Virus record (IMG/VR): IMGVR_UViG_3300018422_000003
Span: 1 to 64,000 of that record
Length of the DNA: 64,000 nucleotides
Source of the DNA: a virus
Reading direction: 5' to 3' (one strand)
This document shows, piece by piece, positions 31,601 to 38,146 of this stretch. The position numbers were made by a program, and so were the translations under genes. Every line of letters starts with the position of its first letter. Within the stretch, counting starts at the first letter, position 1. Below the pieces are notes generated by a model. It worked only from the letters and a program-made list of their open reading frames with translations, made no database searches and was not told the DNA's origin.

Positions 31601-32005
31601 CGCGCCAGCCGCCATCAGCCCAACTCCGACCATTGCCACACCGAGCGGTCCCATGCGAAGCAGCAGCGTTTCCGCCGCCTCGCCCGCGACCTGCATCGGA
31701 TTCTGGATCAGGTTTTTCATGTTGCGCGCGAACGTGTCCGCGCCGATGTTGTTTACAGCGTTCGACCAGCTCACGCCGATCCGCTTCCCCAAATCGGTAA
31801 TCGATGAGCTGATACCGCTTACCGTTGTCCGCGCGCGAGTCGCCGCCCGCGTCATCGACTGCGTCATCCGGTCGAAGCTGCCGGAAGCCTGCCCGGTCGA
31901 GCGAGCGGTCGCCGTGCCGAGGCCGAGAACAGTTTTGTTCAGCGAGTCGACGGCTGCTTCGCCGCGCTTGGAATCGACATCGATAACGACGGTCATGCGG
32001 TCCAT
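28646..32005 (-). CDS. Tape measure protein
   Basis: 1119 residues. Long helical domain with MTVVIDVDSKRGEAAVDSLN at the start, hydrophobic glycine-rich segments near 115-140 (GPLGVAMVGVGLMAAGAAVG) and again near 880-920, long coiled coils, and a glycine-rich zone (about 750-880). Tape measure proteins set tail length and are ejected to form a channel. At roughly 0.15 nm per residue the tail would be about 165 nm long, which suits a siphovirus. It is placed behind the chaperone genes as usual. Confidence 0.9.
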   Translation of the reverse strand: MDRMTVVIDVDSKRGEAAVDSLNKTVLGLGTATARSTGQASGSFDRMTQSMTRAATRARTTVSGISSSITDLGKRIGVSWSNAVNNIGADTFARNMKNLIQNPMQVAGEAAETLLLRMGPLGVAMVGVGLMAAGAAVGVFKLVSSFGDAAEKISNLAASTGLSTTEVQEFSLAADSMGSSFGALEAAMRPLTQALSENSAEGKKAKQALHDMGVSAVDDLERFIGVLPFLERFGKRLSELPAGPIRSEAAFKVMGRGAKDLIPTLMGLSEALKMVRDSGAVMSEGLVQSGVKVDSYFDRLKIHLVALRNMVSAPFVITIETIGSITENAAGGALAGARSRLGGPDDVFGKKKSARESFVGPIDESDKDKAIRRANQDLVEYNKNLTGQEILEERIAAAKIKREEDFGRLQATLGNGPDAFKKAKQVFEQSLAAERALKAQSEAMREAVTDGKKAQSDALAARKKAAEEIQQVEEGARRVREAAMLSELEGLNKIDEKYRQLRAEDARKVGVDGSPKAFNDLESAQRTETEDFNKDLAKKAYAGLGAIQKDSEKARKTRTSDALGEAAEIQEQTALMERQRLDDASAYSIQAIDTEKQARLAALEEMQQTTVAQQIDVSQRRAAIEEEYATKRALAEIARIDEETRRRVEMERTVLQAKVAAGAISQHQADANLDAMQQLSVEKARQISVDLETDKAAIQQSARVRELTAVRAHYKSMFDDFKRSFEGVFDQLVTGTLNLGTLMKTVLLSALKSVLASQFATMFARLVTGQSGGSMGGASGGGSSAGGGIMGQVFGGLGMAGSFGGGNPAGMLGPGGTAPFAGGGGAGGGSSFGGLLSGQAAGVKGFLTKLGGLGRGGTDVLGNKLGSVPGTAGANATGVGGVAGGAMLAGGGLLAMDGLRRGGLLGLAETTAGGALIGAKFGGPMGALIGGAIGAVAGSIRLLFKSATEKAKRKVKEVYGIDIDAERSKQIAAIAKESFGGNLDMAVRSPQVRDLIQLYGEATGQNGGLRSGARGATLVQTAGGLYQGASYENGKAIGLQSSLPSLGSFVVAPGAGASNGSVSLTLNYDATVDVLSGHAVQAVKNNPEVVSDSLSIATRSNYGRRETTAAQLSPSTLTR

Positions 32006-32008
32006 CGA

Positions 32009-32446
32009 TTACTCCTTGGCCGCTGTGTGGTTTTCTGTATCTGCGACGGCTGCGACGGCTGGTGGTTGGTTGCGGATCGCTCTCAGCTCCGCGCGTAACT
32101 CATCGACAACCGCGCGCAGCATGTCGCTGCCTTCGCGGGCGCTGAGGACACCCCGGATCTCTGCAAGCTGACGCCCGGAGTCCGCCGCCGAAGCAACGGC
32201 GGCCTGATTGGCCGCAACGGCGACGGTGTTGGCCGCCGCCGCCACTTCGCCTGCGCTCGCGGCCAGCCGGGTCGTGCGGACGAGCTTATCGTTTACATGG
32301 TTGGCCACGTCGATCTGCTTGTTATTGACGGCGGTATTTTCGTCGATCTTGGCGTTGATGCGCCGGTATTTCACAAAGCTGACGACGCTGTTTACGATCA
32401 GCGCGGCCAGCGCGATCAGTTCTGTAATGTTCTCGGTGCTTATCAT
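32009..32446 (-). CDS. Membrane-anchored coiled-coil protein near the tail genes
   Basis: 145 residues. ITELIALAALIVNSVVSFVK (7-26) is hydrophobic and could be a membrane anchor; afterwards comes a helical, alanine-rich segment (AGEVAAAANTVAVAANQAAV) and a leucine heptad in MLRAVVDELRAELRAIRN. It starts 4 bp before the end of the frameshifted chaperone. A holin-like role is possible but unproven. Confidence 0.5.
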   Translation of the reverse strand: MISTENITELIALAALIVNSVVSFVKYRRINAKIDENTAVNNKQIDVANHVNDKLVRTTRLAASAGEVAAAANTVAVAANQAAVASAADSGRQLAEIRGVLSAREGSDMLRAVVDELRAELRAIRNQPPAVAAVADTENHTAAKE

Positions 32447-33494
32447 GCCTGTCCTCTTCGTCGCTCCGCTTCTTCGCGATCGCGAATTTCCTTTTCCCGC
32501 CGGGCCTGCTCAAATTCGAGGTGCTTAAAGACCGAGAATTCGTCCGCCGGCAATTCGTCCCACGGTACGGACATGCGCCGTCCGCAGGCAAATGAAACGT
32601 CCTGCGCCGCGCGGATCAACTGTCCCGCGGTTGAGTGCATCGCCGCCTCTAAAATCACGGCCGGGCAGATATCGCACCGCTCTTCCGCCCCGCATCCGGC
32701 GGGAAGCTGCTCGCATAATCCCGGGTCGCACAGCTCTTCATTCCGGTGCAGCCAATAGAGCAGGAAGCGTGGGCCGGGCTTCTCTGGAAACCCGGCTGGC
32801 CACTCCTCCTGCTCTACCGTTTTGGGTCGTCTTCCCCTTCAATTTCATCGAGTACCGCGAGTACTTCGCTGACGACCGCCATCTTGTGCGGCGCCGGAAC
32901 ACGGCCCTCGTAGCCTTGCGTTGTGGCGCTCAGCTCGTCGTAAAAACGGCAGAACTCATCGACGTTTACCTTCATCTGCATCCGGCCGCGCCGGAGGTCG
33001 ACAAAGCTAAACGATCCTTTGCGGTGCTTGCGGAGTTGCTTGAGCGTTGGCACGCGCAGCTCGTGCGCCGTGATCACGCCGCCCAGCACCGACAAGGACA
33101 CGGTGATGCTGTCCCCACTGTGAGCCGGATCTGCGTCGACCTCGGCCTTCGTCAGACGGTGAATCAGCTCGGCCGCTTCGTCCTCGTCAAAGGGGTCGCG
33201 CGTTCCAGCCGGGCCTTTGGCGTCGAGGTATTCGCCGTCCTCATCGACCAGGAGCCGCCGGAGCAGCGCCGCGTCCGCCGCCTCAACGCCTTCGGTTTCG
33301 GTTTGGGTCTGCCCCGGTCCGAGCCGGTGCTGTACCGTTTTGATTGCCCGCTGGCGGCCCGCCCACTCGACATCGGTGGGCAGGCGCAGGGTTGCGCTCT
33401 TGCGAACGCCGCCGCGCGCCGGTAAGCGAATCTCAAAAGCCGCCTCGGATTGAAAGGCGGCCGTGTCAGAAGAACTTATTATTTGGGGTTCCAT
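32443..33494 (-). CDS. Tail assembly chaperone GT (frameshift product)
   Basis: If ribosomes slip -1 at CCCAAAA, the 225 residues of the upstream gene join a 125-residue C-terminal extension ending at 32443, giving about 350 residues. The extension has no good start of its own near the junction, because the frame is open through the slip site, and it contains four cysteines (LCDPGLCEQLPAGC, then RCDIC) and a helical charged end. This is the lambda G/GT scheme, where the ratio of short to long form matters for tail assembly. The extension could also be made separately from GTG or ATT starts near 32658. Confidence 0.65.
32814..33494 (-). CDS. Tail assembly chaperone G-like protein
   Basis: 226 residues, ending in DDPKR. 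Early residues AAFEIRLPARGG and KSATLRLPTDVEWAGRQ, then acidic helices. Its place between major tail protein and tape measure, with a slippery sequence over its last codons, identifies it as the short chaperone form that binds the tape measure. The family is recognised by position and slip site more than by sequence. Confidence 0.65.
   Translation of the reverse strand: MEPQIISSSDTAAFQSEAAFEIRLPARGGVRKSATLRLPTDVEWAGRQRAIKTVQHRLGPGQTQTETEGVEAADAALLRRLLVDEDGEYLDAKGPAGTRDPFDEDEAAELIHRLTKAEVDADPAHSGDSITVSLSVLGGVITAHELRVPTLKQLRKHRKGSFSFVDLRRGRMQMKVNVDEFCRFYDELSATTQGYEGRVPAPHKMAVVSEVLAVLDEIEGEDDPKR
32820..32826 (-). promoter_or_regulatory. Programmed -1 frameshift site CCCAAAA
   Basis: In the reading frame of the G-like gene the bases are GAC-CCA-AAA-CGG-TAG, so C-CCA-AAA fits the X-XXY-YYZ heptamer. 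Slipping back one base gives CCC-AAA and continues ACG-GTA-GAG without stop. It lies two codons before the stop of G, as in other phages. Confidence 0.75.
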
Positions 33495-33527
33495 CGCGTG
33501 TGGATTCGCGCGATGGAACCGAAAGGT

Positions 33528-34589
33528 TTAAGCCTCTCCCGCGAGCGTCTCGATCTCGTTGGTGACCAGCACCTCGATCGGGCCGTCCGTGGCGTCGTAG
33601 AGTACGGTGCAATCGACCGCTACGGTCTGGACGTTATCGGCGTTTTCCTGACGCACCGAAGCGAAGCGGATGCGCGGGAAGTTGATTTCGAGCTTGTGAT
33701 AGGTCGAGCCCGCAATGAGCGGTCCGACCACAGTCAGCGCCGCCGTGCCTTCGGTCTGCGCCTTTAGCTTGGTCAGCTCAGCCGAATCGGCTTTGATGCG
33801 CGCCACAAAGCGAAGCGTTACCGCCCGCTTGCCGTGTTCCATGCGGCCTCGGATCGATCCCGATCCGCCGTCGCCGGTGGTCTGGAATCCGGAGCCCGGA
33901 TAGTGTCCCGAATCGGTACGGACGTTGTTCTTGATGCTGATCTCAACGGACTCGATGGTTTTGGTCCCGACGTAATCCACGCCGTTTACCGTCAGAGTCA
34001 TACCCGCCGAAGGCAGCCGGTGCTCGGCCGTGATGGCGGGCATCGTGATTCCGGAGGGTGTCGTGAACTTGCCGGTGCCGATGATATTAGCGACGATCTT
34101 CGACGCGGCGCGCGTCGGTCCGCTGGTGAGGCTGATCGTTACATCCTCAACTACGCAGCCGATCAGCGAGCGGTCGACCGGGGAGCCGCCCGAGCGGTTG
34201 ATCTGCTCGACCACGGTGAACGGGACCATATCGATCTCGTCCGTGATCGGGTCGCTGAAGCCCATCGTGTGAACGAAGGAGCCCGAACCCGCTCCGGCGG
34301 CGGACTCGGATTTGCCGAGCGCGTACGCCAGCAGAATTCCGGCCGCTTCCGAGGTCAGATATTTATCGAGCTGACCGCTTACGTCCCAGGAGGTAACAAA
34401 GCTATCCTCCGCGAACTCGTGGCCTTTGCCCAGCTCGTCGGTGTCATCTTCGGTGGAGAGCGCCGGGTCGGCGAGGGACGCGTTCAACTTCTTGAAGCTG
34501 ATCAAATCGCCCGCCGCGGATGCCGTCAGAAGCGCTGCCTGCGCAACTCTGCCGATCGCTACCCGCTGCTCGAATGTTTGCATTGCCAT
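33528..34589 (-). CDS. Major tail protein
   Basis: 353 residues from ATG 34589 with GGAAGG upstream; an earlier in-frame start is less likely. The sequence has the typical tail-tube beta pattern: VTSWDVSGQLDKYLTSEAAG, IVANIIGTGKFTTPSGITMP, and IESVEISIKNNVRTDSG. Many such proteins assemble as hexameric rings. It stands between the connector genes and the tail chaperones, where siphoviruses keep it. A C-terminal extension (about 300-353) has a further strand and AVDCTVLYDA. Confidence 0.8.
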   Translation of the reverse strand: MAMQTFEQRVAIGRVAQAALLTASAAGDLISFKKLNASLADPALSTEDDTDELGKGHEFAEDSFVTSWDVSGQLDKYLTSEAAGILLAYALGKSESAAGAGSGSFVHTMGFSDPITDEIDMVPFTVVEQINRSGGSPVDRSLIGCVVEDVTISLTSGPTRAASKIVANIIGTGKFTTPSGITMPAITAEHRLPSAGMTLTVNGVDYVGTKTIESVEISIKNNVRTDSGHYPGSGFQTTGDGGSGSIRGRMEHGKRAVTLRFVARIKADSAELTKLKAQTEGTAALTVVGPLIAGSTYHKLEINFPRIRFASVRQENADNVQTVAVDCTVLYDATDGPIEVLVTNEIETLAGEA

Positions 34590-34609
34590 GAGAAAAAAAC
34601 CTTCCTTTT

Positions 34610-35071
34610 TTACGCGCCTGCTTCTATCAGCGGCGGCAGCGTCATTTGCCACATTTCGGTCCCCTCGGCATCGAGCAGGCGGCCGAACGTCGGAACGCCC
34701 GCCATAACGAGGTCGGGATGAATATCAGCAGTGAGAAATGGCAGCCCACCGCTGAGGTTTTCGGGTACGCCGTCGAGGATGGCCGCAACGGCGAGGTGAT
34801 ACTGCTGCGGAATATCGAGGCGCAGCAGAATCGAAACTTGATGTCCGAGCCGGGTGACGTGGCCGAGCTGAGCCGACGCGATGCCGTCCCAGACGACCAT
34901 CACGGCCGGGGTTGGCATGATGTTGATCGACTCGGATAAATCGCGGGCCTGCTCATCGGCGGCTTGCGCATAGATGCCGGTCTCGGCATCCCCGCCCACC
35001 AGCTCGACCAGCTCGGGGATCGAGCGCAGCGCCTCGACCACGGCGCCGATTACCTCGGCGACGGGTGTCAT
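34610..35071 (-). CDS. Tail terminator-like protein
   Basis: 153 residues from ATG 35071 (ATGA overlap). Compact alpha/beta fold suggested by MTPVAEVIGAVVEALRSIPE, then VMVVWDGIASAQLG and HQVSILLRLDIPQQY; this pattern of helix then GYxxxxLxxDI is common in tail completion/terminator proteins. Position between connector and major tail protein agrees. Confident as a neck/tail protein, less so on the exact subunit. Confidence 0.6.
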   Translation of the reverse strand: MTPVAEVIGAVVEALRSIPELVELVGGDAETGIYAQAADEQARDLSESINIMPTPAVMVVWDGIASAQLGHVTRLGHQVSILLRLDIPQQYHLAVAAILDGVPENLSGGLPFLTADIHPDLVMAGVPTFGRLLDAEGTEMWQMTLPPLIEAGA

Positions 35072-35475
35072 GAGCGGCGCATCCAAATGTGCGCCCGCCG
35101 GGTTGGCACAGCCGCCTCGCCCGGGTCGGTCCATTCGAGCGCCAGTCCGTCCAGCTCATCGTCGGCGCGCGTATCGTAATAAGCCGCCTTGTCAGCGGCG
35201 ATGTTGTCGTTCCGCTGCGCCATGTCGCGGAAGATCAAAGCCAACTCGAGAAATATTGCGCAGCGCCGGAGCTGAGCCGGGCGCGTGAGCCCATCCGGAT
35301 CTGTGCCGCGCCGCTCCAGCCGGGCGCCGATTTCATCCTTGGCGACCGCCCGCTTTCCGTCGTATGCCGATTGACCGCTGCCGCCGGCGACCTTCTTGGC
35401 GGCCTCGGGCATGCGGGATTCATACGTGGTCAAATCGCTATCGGTACAAAGTGTGGCGTCAGTCCAGGCGCTCAT
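35068..35475 (-). CDS. Head-tail connector-like protein
   Basis: 135 residues. Helical: DSDLTTYESRMPEAAKKVAG, then DGLTRPAQLRRCAIFLELAL and DMAQRNDNIAADKAAYYDTR. This all-alpha arrangement with a helix bundle resembles small head-completion proteins such as gp6-like connectors. Neighbour overlaps of 4 bp on both sides show translational coupling. Confidence 0.5.
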   Translation of the reverse strand: MSAWTDATLCTDSDLTTYESRMPEAAKKVAGGSGQSAYDGKRAVAKDEIGARLERRGTDPDGLTRPAQLRRCAIFLELALIFRDMAQRNDNIAADKAAYYDTRADDELDGLALEWTDPGEAAVPTRRAHIWMRRS

Positions 35476-35834
35476 TTTCGTGTTGCCCCGTTGCCGCGCA
35501 TTACGCGGCCGTGTTGCGGTTTGTCCGCCGTGGCTGGGGCGACGGTACCTGCCGCGGAATCAGGCGCGTTTCTCACGCCCGTATTCAGGCCGTCGCCGCC
35601 AGCATCCGGGCGGTCCTCCGATCCGGGAGGGCGGTCCTCCGAGCCGGGGCTGTCATCCTGCGGGAGAGAGTCCGTAGGAGCCGCCGCCGGGGCGGGGGAT
35701 TCGAGTACGACAACTTCCGCCGGAGCGTCCGCGTGCAGCCAGCCGAGCCGCTGGCGCTGCAGCGCTTCCCACGCGGGAACGAGCTGCGCGGAAAGATCGC
35801 GGGGCGGATGCATCCAGATGAAGTCGTTGTTCAT
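35472..35834 (-). CDS. Structural hypothetical with proline-rich tail
   Basis: 120 residues. The first 45 residues look folded (NNDFIWMHPPRDLSAQLVPA, LQRQRLGWLHAD), then a disordered tail with the duplicated phrase SPGSEDRPPGSEDRPDAGG. It lies just after the capsid gene, at the start of the connector block. No family recognised. Confidence 0.45.
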   Translation of the reverse strand: MNNDFIWMHPPRDLSAQLVPAWEALQRQRLGWLHADAPAEVVVLESPAPAAAPTDSLPQDDSPGSEDRPPGSEDRPDAGGDGLNTGVRNAPDSAAGTVAPATADKPQHGRVMRGNGATRK

Positions 35835-35863
35835 TTTGTTGTGAAGGGTCCGTAACGTGAACA

Positions 35864-35902
35864 GCCCGGCCGCCCCTCCGGTTAAAGAAGGGCGGGCCGG
35901 GC
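35864..35902. terminator. GC-rich hairpin between capsid and connector genes
   Basis: GCCCGGCCGCCC (35864-35875) pairs with GGGCGGGCCGGGC (35890-35902) around a 14-nt loop. No T run follows in the minus direction, so it may be an attenuator or RNA-stabilising element that lets capsid RNA accumulate. Confidence 0.45.
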
Positions 35903-36025
35903 GTTCAGCGTCGCGGCGGGTGCGCGAATGGGCGGGTTGTTGGGACGCTAAAGAACGTCGCCTTTATGCGGCGAGGGCATTGCCCAAACCCCTATCCCCC
36001 GGCTGATCCGCCGCGCAGACCGGAG

Positions 36026-37168
36026 TTATCCGAGGACGCGGATTGCTTTTCTGGGGTCGAGAGTCTTGACTCCAAATAAAGAATCAATTCTCACATAGGT
36101 TCTTAGGTCTTTCGCCTCGTACCAGACGCTTGCGCGAATGGTGATGTTGCCGATGCTTGCCGTGTACACGCTGGCGCCGGGCGCATTCGGTACCTTCAGC
36201 GGACGGGTGACGAGCGCGAAGGCGTTCTTGGCAAACGCGATGTTGACGTCGTGGCTGGCGATGATCGTCACGGACTGGGTGCTGACCACAGCCGCGCGAA
36301 GCGCCGGGAAGATGGGCAGCGTTGCGGCCGAGGCGGAGTGAGCGGTGTCGGCGGTGACGTTGTAGCTGCACACGCCGAGGACGGCGCCGTGATCGAGGGT
36401 GATGATATCGCCCTTTTTCGCGTTCGCTGTCATGCCGGTAACCGCCAGCGTTCCGGCGACGATCGAGCCCGCGTTGAGCACCGACGCGGCTTGGTTGCTG
36501 GAGCAGGTTACCGTTCCGGCAATGCCCGTTACGTGGCGCGCCAGGCGGTTGCTGTTTGTGTAGCTCATCCCGAACTTGCGTGTGAGCTGACCTTCGGTCT
36601 GCTGCGCCGGCGAGCCGGACACGTAGTCCTGATAGAACACTTGGTTGTATTTGTTGTGGGCCTTCGGTCCGAGCACGACGGAGCGATCCGTCTCGGCAAC
36701 ATTCAGGGTGTTGAATTTCTCCTGGATGTCCGTGCCGAGGGCGCTGATCGTGGCCGGGGTCGTTCCGGCGATGCCGGTGATATTGCCAACGTCGGAGTAC
36801 AGGCCGACGATTGCATCTTCATACGCGCCGCCGAGAGCTTCCGCTGCCGGTTTCGCGAAATCCGACTGCAAGTCGCGGATCGTCATCGACGCTTCTTTGT
36901 CGCCGATCTCATAGACGACCTGCTTCCACTGGTCGAGGCGGACCTCGACGTTGTCGGCAGTCGGCTTTACGCTGACGAAGCTGTCGGGGTCAACGTTTGT
37001 CGCCACCATGGTGTGCGGCATGCGCGTGTTGACGACATCGCCAACGGACTGAACCTGCGCATCGAAATCACGATGCACCAGGCCTGCGAACTTCAAAGTC
37101 GGAAAGAGCTGCATGAGCGTTTCTTGCGCCCATAGCTCGGGTTTGTATACGTCTAAAAGTGCTGCCAC
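36026..37168 (-). CDS. Major capsid protein (P22 coat-like)
   Basis: 380 residues. The start VYKPELWAQETLMQLFPTLK, then LVHRDFDAQVQSVGDVVNTR and QWKQVVYEIGDKEASM, is typical of the P22-coat-type (HK97 fold) proteins; a beta-rich insertion lies in the middle (GTLAVTGMTANAKKGDIITL, positions about 235-255), as in P22 gp5. The end IRASVWYEAKDLRTYVRIDS is the conserved C-terminal strand. It follows the scaffold gene in transcription order, as expected. Confidence 0.88.
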   Translation of the reverse strand: MAALLDVYKPELWAQETLMQLFPTLKFAGLVHRDFDAQVQSVGDVVNTRMPHTMVATNVDPDSFVSVKPTADNVEVRLDQWKQVVYEIGDKEASMTIRDLQSDFAKPAAEALGGAYEDAIVGLYSDVGNITGIAGTTPATISALGTDIQEKFNTLNVAETDRSVVLGPKAHNKYNQVFYQDYVSGSPAQQTEGQLTRKFGMSYTNSNRLARHVTGIAGTVTCSSNQAASVLNAGSIVAGTLAVTGMTANAKKGDIITLDHGAVLGVCSYNVTADTAHSASAATLPIFPALRAAVVSTQSVTIIASHDVNIAFAKNAFALVTRPLKVPNAPGASVYTASIGNITIRASVWYEAKDLRTYVRIDSLFGVKTLDPRKAIRVLG

Positions 37169-37250
37169 GTTTGAGCCTCAGAAGGAATAAAAATCTGGTG
37201 GCCGAAAACGCGAGCCAAAGTGCGCGCGCCGAGATGTACGCTGCCCTGTG

Positions 37251-38039
37251 TTACTGGCCCGGTTTCGGACCGCGAACGTACTCCCCGCTCGTGAACTTGG
37301 CGTGATTGGCGGACACGAAATTCATGTCCTGCCACTGCTCGTAGGGGATTTCTCTCCCTACTGCGCCTGCGCCGCCGCCCGATCCTGCGCCGCCGCGAGG
37401 CGTGCCTGAGCCGGGAGCCGCCGTAGCTTTAAAAAGCTCCGGATTTGCCTTGAGGAAGTCGGTCTTTACGTAAGCCTCCAGCGGGATTTCCGCCTCGGCT
37501 CCGTACTGATCCTTGCTCTTCACGACAAACGCGCCGGCATCGTTTTTCACAACCCGGTCCGCGAGATGGATGTAGTCTCGATCCGCGTTGAGGGCTTGCT
37601 CTTTGCTCAGCGCCGCGACGACGGCGGATTTGCGCTCGGCTTTCGAGTTGTTCTCGATTGCCGTCAGCTTCTCCGCGCGCTCATCGGTGAGCTGCTTTTC
37701 GAGGGCCTTCAATCGCTTCATTGCGGGATGGTCGTCGCCGAGCTGATCGTCCTTCTTCCCGCCTTTGGTATCTGGCGGGGCGGCCGAACGCGCCCGGAAC
37801 TTCCCTTCGTCGTCCTTTTCGAGCAGGCCTACTTCGACCAGCTCATCAAGGGTCAACGCTTTGCGCTGCGAGATCTGCGTGACGGTATCGTTCAACCGTC
37901 GGATCTGCGCTGCGGTCCCGTTAAAAACATCTGCGCTAACAAACTTCGACGGATCGAAGGTTGAAGTATCAGGCTTGCCATCGCTGGCCGGGATGCCCGT
38001 TCCCGTGCCCGTGTTACCGGGTTGGTTTGTGTCGCTCAT
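37251..38039 (-). CDS. Capsid scaffold protein
   Basis: 262 residues from ATG 38039; a longer frame from the hairpin region is less likely. A disordered start (NQPGNTGTGTGIPASDGKPD) leads to long helices (AAQIRRLNDTVTQISQRKAL, MKRLKALEKQLTDERAEKLT) and a glycine-rich tail with RGGAGSGGGAGAVG. Such proteins guide coat assembly and leave or are cleaved. No Shine-Dalgarno is obvious; the hairpin at 38064-38104 lies upstream. Confidence 0.7.
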   Translation of the reverse strand: MSDTNQPGNTGTGTGIPASDGKPDTSTFDPSKFVSADVFNGTAAQIRRLNDTVTQISQRKALTLDELVEVGLLEKDDEGKFRARSAAPPDTKGGKKDDQLGDDHPAMKRLKALEKQLTDERAEKLTAIENNSKAERKSAVVAALSKEQALNADRDYIHLADRVVKNDAGAFVVKSKDQYGAEAEIPLEAYVKTDFLKANPELFKATAAPGSGTPRGGAGSGGGAGAVGREIPYEQWQDMNFVSANHAKFTSGEYVRGPKPGQ

Positions 38040-38063
38040 GCGGAAAAGGTTTTGCACGAAGCT

Positions 38064-38104
38064 GCCCGGCCGGTGGGTCCAAGGAAAACCCACCCGCGCC
38101 GGGC
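38064..38104. promoter_or_regulatory. Strong hairpin before the scaffold gene
   Basis: GCCCGGC (38064-38070) pairs with GCCGGGC (38098-38104), and GTGGGT (38073-38078) with ACCCAC (38088-38093), leaving a short loop. It falls between the exported-protein gene and the scaffold start, and could process or stabilise late RNA or terminate it partly. Confidence 0.5.
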
Positions 38105-38146
38105 GCCCGTTACTGATTGCTCTTTCGCGCGTGGCGAGAGAAAGTT

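Noticed and set aside
35864-35902. Hairpin considered as a full terminator
   Set aside because: There is no T run in the direction of transcription; kept only as a possible attenuator or RNA-stabilising element.
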